From: Deltaproteobacteria bacterium
GTDB taxonomy: Bacteria; Desulfobacterota; Desulfobulbia; Desulfobulbales; BM004
NCBI GenBank assembly: GCA_019312695.1
Contig: JAFDCT010000109.1
Location: 1-7,794, forward strand
Reading direction: 5' to 3'
DNA: 7,794 bases
The position numbers were made by a program, and so were the translations under genes. Under the pieces are notes generated by a model that did no database searches, had not been told where the DNA came from, and was given only the letters and a program-made list of their open reading frames with translations. Of the stretch, positions 1 through 7,403 are shown one piece after another (position 1 is the first letter of the stretch; the number at the start of each line of letters is the position of its first letter).

Positions 1-1
1 C

Positions 2-271
2 AGGACTGAGCCAAAACCGTTTGTGCTGCAAAAGTCCCGGGGAGATTTTGCTGTCAACTACGAGTTGAATGTTTACTGTGATGATACCAGGCATATCATG
101 CAGCTTTATTCTGACCTGCACCGGAATATTCTTGATGTGTTCAATGAGTACAACGTCCAGATCATGACCCCGAACTACGAGCATGACACCGAAAAGCCAA
201 AGCTGGTGCCACCGGATCAATGGTTTGCGGCGCCGGCGAAGAAATCATCACAGAATGCCGGAGAGAAATAA
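2..271 (+). CDS. MscS-family mechanosensitive channel, C-terminal fragment (5' end outside window)
   Basis: The frame is open from the first bases of the window and ends at TAA, giving about 89 residues. It starts with RTEPKPFVLQKS, continues through DFAVNYELNVYCDD and a stretch reading LHRNILDVFNEYNVQIMTP, and finishes with a KPKLVPPDQWFAAPA-like tail. This matches the cytoplasmic alpha/beta C-terminal domain of small-conductance mechanosensitive channels (MscS family), where the 'v..Y.L..y' strand precedes a helix with the pattern L...I...F...gI.i.tP. Such channels sit in the inner membrane and open under tension to release solutes during osmotic downshock. The pore-forming membrane helix lies upstream of the window and cannot be checked. 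The GTG at 23 is internal, since the frame extends upstream of it with family-like sequence. The gene faces tatC, with 57 bases between the two stop codons. Confidence 0.85.
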   Translation, partial: RTEPKPFVLQKSRGDFAVNYELNVYCDDTRHIMQLYSDLHRNILDVFNEYNVQIMTPNYEHDTEKPKLVPPDQWFAAPAKKSSQNAGEK

Positions 272-328
272 ATGAATAGCGGTCCAGCCCCCAAAATACT
301 TGGAAGATAAATCCCCTCAGCTTTATTT

Positions 329-1030
329 TTAGGTATTACCTATTTTCATTATCTTGAGTATTAGGATTCCGATCTCATAAAGCAGGTAGAGTGGACCACC
401 CATGAGCAGCATGTTGACGATATCCGGAGTCGGGGTCAGCAGTGCCGCCATAATGCTAATTATGAGCACCGCATAGCGCCTGTTCCGTTCAAAGGCCTGC
501 CGGGAGATAAGACCAACCTTGGCGGAGAACACCATGAAAATAGGGAGTTCGAAGATGAAGCCGAAGGCCAGGATAAAAATCGAAACAAAATTAACGAATT
601 TATTGATTGAGATCACTGGCTTAAGCTGTGAAGACTGGAAGCCGAGTAAAAATTTTACGCCGTAGGTCAGAGTGACGCTGTAGCAGAATCCGGCACCCAG
701 GTAAAACAGGACTGTGGTAAAGAGAACAAACCAGGCGAGGGTTTTTTCTGAAAGCTTGAAAGGTTTGCCCAAAGCCATCCAGAGGCAGTACATGATGCCT
801 GGCATCAGGACAAAGAGGGTTACGAAAAATGACAGCTTGACATGGGCCAGAAAAGGTTCCGCCACCGTGAAAAAGGCAAGTTCCTGATCCAGATGGATCT
901 GCAGAAATTGCAGAATGACCGGAGAAATTAGGTAAAGCCCGGCAGTTCCAAGTATGACGGCCAGGCCCATGAGCCGGATTGATTTCCTGAGTTCGGACAG
1001 GAATATGATGAGGTTGCTGTTTATTTCCAA
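329..1030 (-). CDS. tatC: Sec-independent (twin-arginine) protein translocase subunit TatC
   Basis: TatC is the inner-membrane receptor that, with TatB/TatA, recognises twin-arginine signal peptides and exports folded proteins. The 233-residue product has six hydrophobic segments (about residues 18-38, 64-86, 99-124, 145-170, 186-201 and 208-228), the usual TatC topology. Visible family landmarks are the N-terminal FLSELRK motif (residues 10-16, like HLiELRkR but with Phe for the usual His), Glu95 in the first cytoplasmic loop, FGFIFELP (157-163) with its membrane Glu, and LLTPTPD (197-203) followed by LLYEIGI. The likely start is TTG at 1030: the frame has an upstream stop 24 bases earlier, no ATG is available in between, and the ELR motif is at the right distance from the N-terminus. 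No strong Shine-Dalgarno precedes it. No tatA or tatB lies next to it, which is known in bacteria where tatC is unlinked. The gene diverges from serS and converges on the channel gene. Confidence 0.93.
   Translation of the reverse strand: MEINSNLIIFLSELRKSIRLMGLAVILGTAGLYLISPVILQFLQIHLDQELAFFTVAEPFLAHVKLSFFVTLFVLMPGIMYCLWMALGKPFKLSEKTLAWFVLFTTVLFYLGAGFCYSVTLTYGVKFLLGFQSSQLKPVISINKFVNFVSIFILAFGFIFELPIFMVFSAKVGLISRQAFERNRRYAVLIISIMAALLTPTPDIVNMLLMGGPLYLLYEIGILILKIMKIGNT
330..342. terminator. Small palindrome at the tatC/mscS convergent junction, possible weak terminator
   Basis: TAGGTA-T-TACCTA is a perfect inverted repeat overlapping the last codons and stop of tatC. Read on the + strand it could fold into a 5-bp stem with a 3-base loop, followed by TTTTCATT. 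That would be a weak intrinsic terminator for the channel gene. The stem is short and AT-rich, so this is a candidate only. No better hairpin is visible in the 57-base gap. Confidence 0.22.
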
Positions 1031-2584
<1,554 letters not shown>

Positions 2585-2614
2585 CCTGAGTAATGATTTA
2601 GTTGTGACTGCGGG

Positions 2615-3559
2615 CTACGTTATTTCTATCCTGTTGCCGCCCTTTTTCTTGACCTGATAGAGTGCGGCCTCAGCCCTTCTGAGTAACGCATTGCTGTTCT
2701 GATCTAAGTCCATGACCGAACTGATGCCAATGCTTATGGAAAAACGGATCTTTTTGTTTTCATAAGGCACGGACATTTCCTCAATATTGGCCCTTAGACG
2801 TTCGGCAATGATCGCTGCCCCCAAACTCGGAGTGTTTGGCAGCATAACCACAAACTCTTCACCGCCGTATCGGGCAAATAGATCAGACTGCCGGATATGC
2901 TTTTCACAGAATGTGCCGAACTCTTTCAGGATAACATCGCCGCACTCGTAGCCGCAGGTGTCATTGATCTTTTTGAAGTTGTCGATGTCGATGAGCAGGA
3001 CAGATAGCTTGGCTTTATATCGTTTAGCAATAGCAAACTGTTTTTCAAATATCTGCATGAAGTATCTTCTGTTGCAGGCGCCTGTGAGAGCATCCCTTCC
3101 CGACAATTCTTTCAGCTGTTCTTCCAACTCTTTTTTATCGGTAATATTGATCGAAAGCCAGATAACGGAATGTACTTCATCATTCTTGTCTTTTATCGGG
3201 TAGAAGCGACCTTCAAACCACTGGCTACCCCTGAGATCAACCTCTGAAGAAGCAATAATATCAGCAGAGCCAAGCTGGTATTCAATGGTTTTCAGACTGT
3301 TGTCATCTATTGCCTCTGAAATTGTCTGCTTGAACCTGTCAGCCAGGTCTTCCTGTATAATATCGTGGATGTTTTTGCCTGTGATGAACTCAACACTGCG
3401 AAAGAGTGACCGTTCCTTGCTGCCGATGACATGGAGGAATTTACCGAATTCATCAACCACAAAGATAGGATCAGGCAGGGTTTTGGCAGTGGCGTGAAGC
3501 TGTTGCTCTATGGCAATAAAGTTTTGCTCAACTGCTTGAAGTTTCTCCCACATATCCAT
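2615..3559 (-). CDS. PAS-GGDEF diguanylate cyclase
   Basis: The 314-residue protein has a short N-terminal helix (about 1-24), a PAS domain (about 25-141, starting LPDPIFVVDEFGKF and ending VIWLSINITDKKELEEQ), a connecting coiled coil, and a C-terminal GGDEF domain. The cyclase domain shows DALTGACNRRYF (156-167), DIDNFKKIND (191-200), the active-site loop RYGGEEF (230-236) and SIGISS (276-281). The GGEEF form is catalytically competent in the family, so it should make c-di-GMP from two GTP. An inhibitory I-site RxxD is present as RQSD (223-226), suggesting product feedback. There is no EAL domain, transmembrane segment or signal peptide, so the enzyme is probably cytosolic and senses a ligand, redox state or partner through PAS. 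The start is taken at ATG 3559 because AAGGTGA lies just upstream; the frame runs 19 codons further to a TTG at 3616 with no such site. Confidence 0.92.
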   Translation of the reverse strand: MDMWEKLQAVEQNFIAIEQQLHATAKTLPDPIFVVDEFGKFLHVIGSKERSLFRSVEFITGKNIHDIIQEDLADRFKQTISEAIDDNSLKTIEYQLGSADIIASSEVDLRGSQWFEGRFYPIKDKNDEVHSVIWLSINITDKKELEEQLKELSGRDALTGACNRRYFMQIFEKQFAIAKRYKAKLSVLLIDIDNFKKINDTCGYECGDVILKEFGTFCEKHIRQSDLFARYGGEEFVVMLPNTPSLGAAIIAERLRANIEEMSVPYENKKIRFSISIGISSVMDLDQNSNALLRRAEAALYQVKKKGGNRIEIT

Positions 3560-3563
3560 CTGG

Positions 3564-3570
3564 TCACCTT
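3564..3570 (-). promoter_or_regulatory. Ribosome-binding site deciding the GGDEF gene start
   Basis: On the minus strand AAGGTGA lies four bases before the ATG at 3559, matching the Shine-Dalgarno consensus AAGGAGG at most positions. It supports this start over the upstream TTG at 3616. Confidence 0.7.
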
Positions 3571-3583
3571 TTAGAGAGTTTAA

Positions 3584-3597
3584 GAAACAAATGTTTC
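3584..3597. promoter_or_regulatory. 14-bp palindrome upstream of the GGDEF gene, possible operator
   Basis: GAAACA-AA-TGTTTC forms a perfect inverted repeat about 25 bases upstream of the cyclase start codon, where a repressor or activator site could lie. There is no T-run on either side, so a terminator is unlikely. The region 3598-3710 upstream of it is AT-rich with an A8 run (3662-3669) and no confident promoter boxes. The function is inferred from position only. Confidence 0.3.
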
Positions 3598-3710
3598 GTC
3601 CGACAAGCAAACCCAAGATATCAAAATAACAAAAAAATACGGCTCGTGCGAGAAGTTATCGAAAAAAAATACCAAAATATGTCTGCCGTTTATCCTGGAA
3701 ATTTGTGGGA

Positions 3711-3890
3711 TCATTTAGCGGCAGTTTCTTTGTTAGCAGATGCAGAACTTGCACGCTGTAAGTTTTTTCTCCTGTTTTTTTCCTCAATAATCTGCAAATA
3801 TTTCTGCAGGATCTTTTGTTCGTGCCAGCCTTTTTGGGGGCAGATAGAGGCACCCGTAGAATCAAGTTTACTCTGCTTGGTCCCAGCCAG
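3711..3890 (-). pseudogene. Orphan hydrophilic C-terminal reading frame without start codon
   Basis: This minus-strand frame opens right after a TAG at 3891-3893 and stays open for 59 codons to TGA. It reads LAGTKQSKLDSTGASICPQ, then GWHEQKILQKYLQIIEEKNR, and ends in an Arg/Lys/Ser/Ala-rich tail ending NKETAAK. It has no ATG, and its only GTG/TTG-type start is a TTG deep inside, so it cannot be a normal gene on its own. Its composition (helical heptad-like QKILQKYLQIIEE, basic tail, no stop) looks like real protein rather than noise. It overlaps the last codons of the marC fragment in another frame. It could be the 3' end of a separate gene joined by deletion, or a new tail reached by a frameshift from marC at the GCTGGCTGGG repeat. 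I do not recognise the family. Confidence 0.4.
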
Positions 3891-4239
3891 CTATACTTGT
3901 GATGATGGGAACTCCGAAGGGAACCGTACCCAGGGTTTCCGGGGCAACCAGCCGCTGTCTTTCCTCTCCGGTCAGAAGATCATTCAAGGAAATGACAAGG
4001 AGAAGTATACCGCCTGCAACCATGAAATCCGGAACAGTTATATTAAGAGCTATGAGGATGGTGGGATCGACCGCTAAAAAGACCAGGCCTACAGCAGAAG
4101 CCGTTAAAGGCGACTGCACCTGGACCCTGCGTTGCTGTGAGGAGGGCAAGGTATCGGTAAGGCTGATGAAGATCGGCAGGACGCCAAGGGCATCAACTGC
4201 GACAAAAAGAGGCACAAAACAGAGGAGAGAAACTTTCAT
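3868..4239 (-). pseudogene. Truncated MarC-family (UPF0056) inner-membrane protein
   Basis: The 123-residue product starts MKVSLLCFVPLFVAVDALGV and continues PIFISLTD, the typical first segment of MarC-family integral membrane proteins. A second hydrophobic stretch (about 47-68) and a third with AGGILLLVISLNDLLTGE (75-92) follow, then LGTVPFGVPIITS (103-115), where the family normally goes on with GPAvLTt and three more helices. Here it turns into IAGWDQAE and stops. Family members are about 200 residues, so nearly half is missing. MarC proteins were once linked to multiple antibiotic resistance but their transport role is unproven. ATG 4239 gives the expected N-terminus; no strong ribosome-binding site is visible. 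The N-terminal half carries no internal stop, so the break may be recent, or a sequencing error could exaggerate it, though no other frame restores the missing helices. Confidence 0.75.
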
Positions 4240-4279
4240 TTATGCCGGTTCATCCATGGCCTGGTGTTGGAAAATTGTT

Positions 4280-4303
4280 TAACCCAATGTTCAGCTCGGG
4301 TTA
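4280..4303 (-). terminator. Candidate weak hairpin terminator downstream of ddl
   Basis: TAACCC and GGGTTA form a 6-bp stem with a 12-base loop. On the minus strand, downstream of ddl, it is followed by AACAATTTTCC, only loosely U-rich. The rest of the 123-base gap between marC and ddl holds a second, widely spaced inverted repeat (GTTGTTA 4306-4312 with TAACAAC 4348-4354) and nothing else recognisable. Confidence 0.25.
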
Positions 4304-4362
4304 GTGTTGTTAATATCATGTAATTCATCTTTGTAAAAATTAATTGATAACAACATGTTAAA

Positions 4363-5289
4363 TTACTCAAGTGCCAGTTCGATAAGCCGATCGAGAAGCG
4401 CTGAAAAATCAAGTCCAGCAGCAGCAGCAGCCTGGGGCAGCAGGCTTGTCGGTGTCATACCAGGGATAGTATTTGTTTCCAATATATATATATCATCGTT
4501 ACTGATTATCATATCCGTGCGGCTGTAGCCCCTGAGCTGCAGAGCACGGTGTGCGGCCAGTGCGCAGTTTTGGGCCCTGACCGTCAGAGGCTCATCCAGC
4601 TCTGCTGGGCAGATCTCTTTTGTGGCGCCTGGCTGATACTTTGCTTCGTAATCAAAGAATTCGTATTCATCACCCGGAATGATTTCAACAAGGGGGAGTG
4701 CGGTTATCGTATCATTACCTATAACCCCGCCGGTTATTTCCCGGCCGGAGATGAACTCTTCAACCATCACCTTGTGGTCAATGGCAAAGGCCTTTTTCAG
4801 TCCCTCGGCTATATCCTCCTCAGAACGCGCGATGGTCATGCCAAGGCTGGATCCCTGATTTGCGGGTTTAATAACCAGAGGCAAGCCCAAGTGTCCCAGG
4901 ATTTTACTCGGATTGTCAATATCATCCTGTGCTGCCATATACCATTCAGGTACTTTCAAGCCGGCGTTCCGGTAAAGGATCTTGGCGAGATTTTTATCCA
5001 TGGCAATAGCGCTGCCCAGGACGCCGGAACCCTGGTAAGGTATGTCGAGAAGGTCAAGGAAACCCTGGACGGTACCATCTTCGCCGAAGGGGCCATGCAG
5101 GAGAATAAAGGCAACATCCAGGGAATCGGCTTCAGCAGCCAGTTTTGCGAGATCTGTTGCCGGGTCGTAGCGTTTTACGCCATATTTTTGGGGATCCAGG
5201 ACTTTGGCAACTTCTGCCGCTCCCTTGAGCGAAACCTCTCTTTCACCTGATTTGCCGCCGGCAATGAGAGCAAGTCGTAATTTTTTCAT
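4363..5289 (-). CDS. ddl: D-alanine--D-alanine ligase
   Basis: Ddl is an ATP-grasp enzyme that joins two D-alanines for the end of the peptidoglycan stem peptide, in the cytosol. The 308-residue length is typical of the short DdlB type. Visible motifs are GGKSGEREVSLKG (11-23), LLHGPFGEDGTVQG (63-76), GSGVLGSAIAMDK (87-99), PLVIKPANQGSSLGM (137-151), VEEFISGREITGGV (176-189), EFFDYEAKYQPG (210-221), RTDM (257-260) and ETNTIPGMTPTSLLPQ (271-286). The residues matching the E. coli DdlB triad Glu15/Ser150/Tyr216 are kept as Glu16, Ser147 and Tyr218, which argues for D-Ala-D-Ala rather than the D-Ala-D-lactate product of ligases with Phe or His there. The start is ATG 5289, with AGGTG six bases upstream; GTG 5298 is in frame but overlaps that site. 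The gene is not in a cell-wall cluster here; it is divergent from glcD. Confidence 0.97.
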   Translation of the reverse strand: MKKLRLALIAGGKSGEREVSLKGAAEVAKVLDPQKYGVKRYDPATDLAKLAAEADSLDVAFILLHGPFGEDGTVQGFLDLLDIPYQGSGVLGSAIAMDKNLAKILYRNAGLKVPEWYMAAQDDIDNPSKILGHLGLPLVIKPANQGSSLGMTIARSEEDIAEGLKKAFAIDHKVMVEEFISGREITGGVIGNDTITALPLVEIIPGDEYEFFDYEAKYQPGATKEICPAELDEPLTVRAQNCALAAHRALQLRGYSRTDMIISNDDIYILETNTIPGMTPTSLLPQAAAAAGLDFSALLDRLIELALE

Positions 5290-5295
5290 AGTAGG

Positions 5296-5300
5296 CACCT
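5296..5300 (-). promoter_or_regulatory. Ribosome-binding site of ddl
   Basis: AGGTG on the minus strand lies six bases before ATG 5289 and overlaps the alternative GTG at 5298, favouring the ATG start. It is a shortened Shine-Dalgarno match. Confidence 0.55.
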
Positions 5301-5441
5301 GTTGGATTAATTGAGATTTGAAAAAAGAGTTCCAGCTGTCTTCCAGACGGACCAGGTTATAAATTATTAGTCAGCAAAAACTTGAGACACTTTAAGTTGC
5401 AACAGCAAAAGTAACAAAAACAGCAATGTCCGGAAATCTGC

Positions 5442-5458
5442 CTGCTTGATACAAGCAG
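5442..5458. promoter_or_regulatory. 17-bp palindrome between ddl and glcD, likely operator
   Basis: CTGCTTG-ATA-CAAGCAG is a perfect 7-bp inverted repeat around a 3-base centre, lying about 40 bases upstream of the candidate glcD promoter. It is not followed by a T-run on either strand, so it does not look like a terminator. Its core TTGATACAA resembles the short palindromes bound by GntR-family (FadR/FCD subgroup) regulators, which often control lactate and glycolate oxidases. That assignment is inference. No regulator gene is in the window. The rest of 5290-5498 is AT-rich, with no other gene seen. Confidence 0.45.
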
Positions 5459-5498
5459 AATAATAGCTTCGTCCATACTTTTCAATTGGAATTGGACA

Positions 5499-5527
5499 TT
5501 GACATTTGAACCATATTTTTTCATAAC
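5499..5527 (+). promoter_or_regulatory. Candidate sigma-70 promoter of glcD
   Basis: TTGACA (5499-5504) is a perfect -35 box. After exactly 17 bases comes CATAAC (5522-5527), four of six matches to TATAAT. Transcription would begin near 5534, only about four bases before the ATG at 5538, which would make the mRNA nearly leaderless. Just upstream is a tandem ATTGGA repeat (5485-5496). Confidence 0.4.
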
Positions 5528-5537
5528 ATTGGTATAT

Positions 5538-6971
5538 ATGAATAAAAATATTATAAAAAAGCTGCAGGATATTGTCGGGGCCAAATATCTTGCCACGGCC
5601 CGGGAAGATCTCATGTGCTATTCTTATGATGGCACTGGCCAGGAATATATGCCTTCAGCTGTTGCGTTTCCCGGTTCCGCCGCAGAGATAAGTTCCATTA
5701 TGAAGCTTGCCAACCAGGAGCTTTTTCCGGTAATTCCCCGGGGCGCTGGGACGGGAATGACAGGGGGATCGCTGCCGGTTGCAGGCGGTCTGGTGCTGGT
5801 CATGAGCCGTTTGAACAGGATTCTTGAGATCGATGCGGAAAACCAGGTGGCAGAGGTTGAGCCGGGGGTTATAACCGGACAGTTCCAGTCTGCCGTCAGA
5901 AAACAGGGGTTATTTTATCCGCCTGATCCGGCCAGTCATAATTTCTGCACCATGGGAGGTAACGTTGCCGAATGTTCCGGGGGGCCGAGCGCAGTCAAAT
6001 ACGGGGTGACCAGGGATTATATCCTTGGCCTAGAGGTTGTCCTGCCGGATGGTAAGCTTCTGCATACAGGGGTCAGAACCGCAAAAGGTGTGGTCGGCTA
6101 TGATCTCACCCGTCTCATTACTGGTTCAGAAGGGACTTTGGGGATTATCACGAAAATTACTGTCAGGCTGCTGGCTTTGCCAACACATAAGAAAACGTAC
6201 CTGGTATTGTGCGATAGTATCCGGCTGGCAGCAGTACTTGTTGCTGAGATCCTCAAAAGCGGTATTCTGCCAAATACCCTTGAGTACATGGATCAAACTG
6301 CCCTGCATGTTGTAAATGATTACCTGCCCCTTGAACTGCCCCATAACACCGGGGGGCTGCTCCTGGTTGAGGTGGACGGCAATGAGAGGTCTACAGAGGA
6401 ACAGGGTGAAAAGCTTTTGAAGCTGCTGGCAGACCGGCAGGCATATCCAGGCATTCTGGAGGTGCGACAGGCCAACAATGACAAGGAGGTGAAGGATCTC
6501 TGGAAAGCCAGGCGTTCCATTTCTCCCGCTACTTTTAAACTCCGGCCCCACAAAATATCGGAAGATGTGGTGGTGCCAAAAACAAAAATCCCCCGACTCG
6601 TGGATTTTACCGAAAAGTTGTCCCGGGAACTGGGTATGATAATTTTAACATTCGGCCATGCGGGTGACGGCAATATCCATGTCAATATCATGCTGGATAA
6701 GAATGATCCTGAGGAAAACCGAAAAGGGGAGACAGCAAAAAGGAGATTGTTTGAATATGTCATGTCTCTTTCCGGCACGCTTTCCGGAGAACACGGCATC
6801 GGTATCACCAAGGCTCCTTTTCTGGGTCTTGAGCTTGATGAGGCCTCCCTAAAGCTTATGCGGAATATCAAGAAAGTTTTTGATCCCAACAACATTTTGA
6901 ATCCGGGAAAGATTTTTGCAGAGCACAATGATTCAGCCGCAAAAACCCTAAAAACAGCGAGTTCCCCCTGA
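5538..6971 (+). CDS. glcD: FAD-linked oxidase, glycolate/D-lactate dehydrogenase GlcD type
   Basis: This 477-residue flavoprotein belongs to the VAO/PCMH FAD-binding family and would oxidise glycolate, D-lactate or a related 2-hydroxy acid. The FAD-binding half shows PRGAGTGMTGGS (67-78), YPPDPASHNFCTMGGN (127-142), CSGGPSAVKYGVTRDY (146-161) and GYDLTRLITGSEGTLG (187-202). The FAD-oxidase C-terminal domain shows FGHAGDGNIHVN (372-383), GTLSGEHGIGITKAP (413-427) and VFDPNNILNPGKIF (447-460). Both halves match GlcD over the full length. The start ATG 5538 gives a family-like N-terminus; the frame is open 13 codons upstream to a TTG at 5499, but that codon falls inside the probable -35 box. No strong ribosome-binding site is visible. 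No partner iron-sulfur subunit (GlcF/CCG-domain) or GlcE follows: the next gene is rpsU. The substrate cannot be told from sequence, so glycolate and D-lactate remain equally possible. Confidence 0.93.
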   Translation: MNKNIIKKLQDIVGAKYLATAREDLMCYSYDGTGQEYMPSAVAFPGSAAEISSIMKLANQELFPVIPRGAGTGMTGGSLPVAGGLVLVMSRLNRILEIDAENQVAEVEPGVITGQFQSAVRKQGLFYPPDPASHNFCTMGGNVAECSGGPSAVKYGVTRDYILGLEVVLPDGKLLHTGVRTAKGVVGYDLTRLITGSEGTLGIITKITVRLLALPTHKKTYLVLCDSIRLAAVLVAEILKSGILPNTLEYMDQTALHVVNDYLPLELPHNTGGLLLVEVDGNERSTEEQGEKLLKLLADRQAYPGILEVRQANNDKEVKDLWKARRSISPATFKLRPHKISEDVVVPKTKIPRLVDFTEKLSRELGMIILTFGHAGDGNIHVNIMLDKNDPEENRKGETAKRRLFEYVMSLSGTLSGEHGIGITKAPFLGLELDEASLKLMRNIKKVFDPNNILNPGKIFAEHNDSAAKTLKTASSP

Positions 6972-7039
6972 TAAAATGAAATTGTTCGCGGCAGGAAACA
7001 TACTATGCATTATGAAATGTATGACGCAGAGAAAAACCA

Positions 7040-7068
7040 TTGACAGAAATTGTTTTTGCCTTTAATAT
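7040..7068 (+). promoter_or_regulatory. Sigma-70 promoter of rpsU
   Basis: A perfect TTGACA (7040-7045) and TAATAT (7063-7068, four of six) are separated by 17 bases. Start of transcription is predicted near 7075, about 88 bases before the rpsU ATG. The region between the glcD stop and this promoter shows no clear terminator. Confidence 0.6.
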
Positions 7069-7087
7069 CTCGGACTTTCGTCCGGGA
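7068..7087 (+). promoter_or_regulatory. Hairpin at the predicted 5' end of the rpsU mRNA
   Basis: CGGAC-TTTC-GTCCG (7071-7084) makes a 5-bp GC-rich stem with a 4-base loop, extended by one G-U and two further pairs to about 8 bp (7068-7087). It is followed by AATATATTGTTATAT rather than a T-run, so it is a poor terminator. It straddles the predicted start of transcription, so it is either a DNA palindrome for a regulator or, if the start is slightly upstream, a protective 5' hairpin or part of an rpsU leader. Confidence 0.4.
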
Positions 7088-7162
7088 AATATATTGTTAT
7101 ATCAGGATAATTCTGTTATTATAATTAGTTGTTAACCATTTATTAAAAAACGTGGAGATAAA

Positions 7163-7351
7163 ATGATAGAAGTTGAAGTAAAAGGGGATATTGAATATGC
7201 CATACGGCAGCTGAAGAAAAAGCTGCAGATGGATGGTATCAAGCGTGAGCTGAAACGCCGGGAGTACTACGAGAAGCCCAGTGAGAAGAAGCGTCGGAAG
7301 CAGGCGGAAGCAAAACGGAAAATGCGGAAATTCAAGCATCGCAAAGCATAG
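7163..7351 (+). CDS. rpsU: Small ribosomal subunit protein bS21
   Basis: The 62-residue, highly basic protein starts MIEVEVKGDIEYAIRQLKKK and continues with GIKRELKRREYYEKPSEKKR and a Lys/Arg-rich tail ending KHRKA, the standard bS21 pattern. bS21 sits on the 30S platform near the anti-Shine-Dalgarno end of 16S rRNA and helps initiation. Length is normal (about 58-71 residues in the family). ATG 7163 is preceded by GGAGA five bases upstream. The gene has its own promoter and a leader of about 88 bases. Only 52 bases separate it from the recombinase gene, with no T-rich hairpin between, so the two may be co-transcribed; a perfect GCGGGCCCGC palindrome lies in that gap at 7367-7376. Confidence 0.97.
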   Translation: MIEVEVKGDIEYAIRQLKKKLQMDGIKRELKRREYYEKPSEKKRRKQAEAKRKMRKFKHRKA

Positions 7352-7403
7352 ACATAATATGCTGATGCGGGCCCGCTTCCATTGCTGATGAAGAACATGG
7401 TAA

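Noticed and set aside
2585..2614. Search for a shared terminator between serS and the GGDEF gene
   Set aside because: The 30-base gap shows no stable hairpin or T-run on either strand.
3656..3865. 69-codon minus-strand frame following the marC fragment
   Set aside because: Its sequence (MILRVPLSAPKKAG...) looks like noise, while the alternative frame over the same bases gives a more protein-like amphipathic stretch.
3646..4077. 143-codon open frame on the + strand across the marC remnant region
   Set aside because: It is antisense to the recognisable MarC frame, contains low-complexity Cys/Ser-rich sequence, and has no ribosome-binding site or family resemblance.
4549..5250. 233-codon + strand frame opposite ddl
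   Set aside because: It is the antisense shadow of a full-length, motif-complete ddl.
5357..5614. 85-codon minus-strand frame overlapping the start of glcD
   Set aside because: It overlaps the glcD N-terminus and its promoter region, and the product is Cys/Phe/Leu-rich without any motif.
6320..6928. 202-codon minus-strand frame opposite glcD
   Set aside because: It is Ser/Arg-rich, typical of an antisense frame, and lies within the conserved glcD gene.
7360..7390. GCGGGCCCGC palindrome flanked by two TGCTGATG direct repeats between rpsU and the recombinase gene
   Set aside because: As an rpsU terminator it fails: the palindrome has no loop and no T-run follows. The direct repeats are only 8 bases, too short to support an insertion or attachment site.
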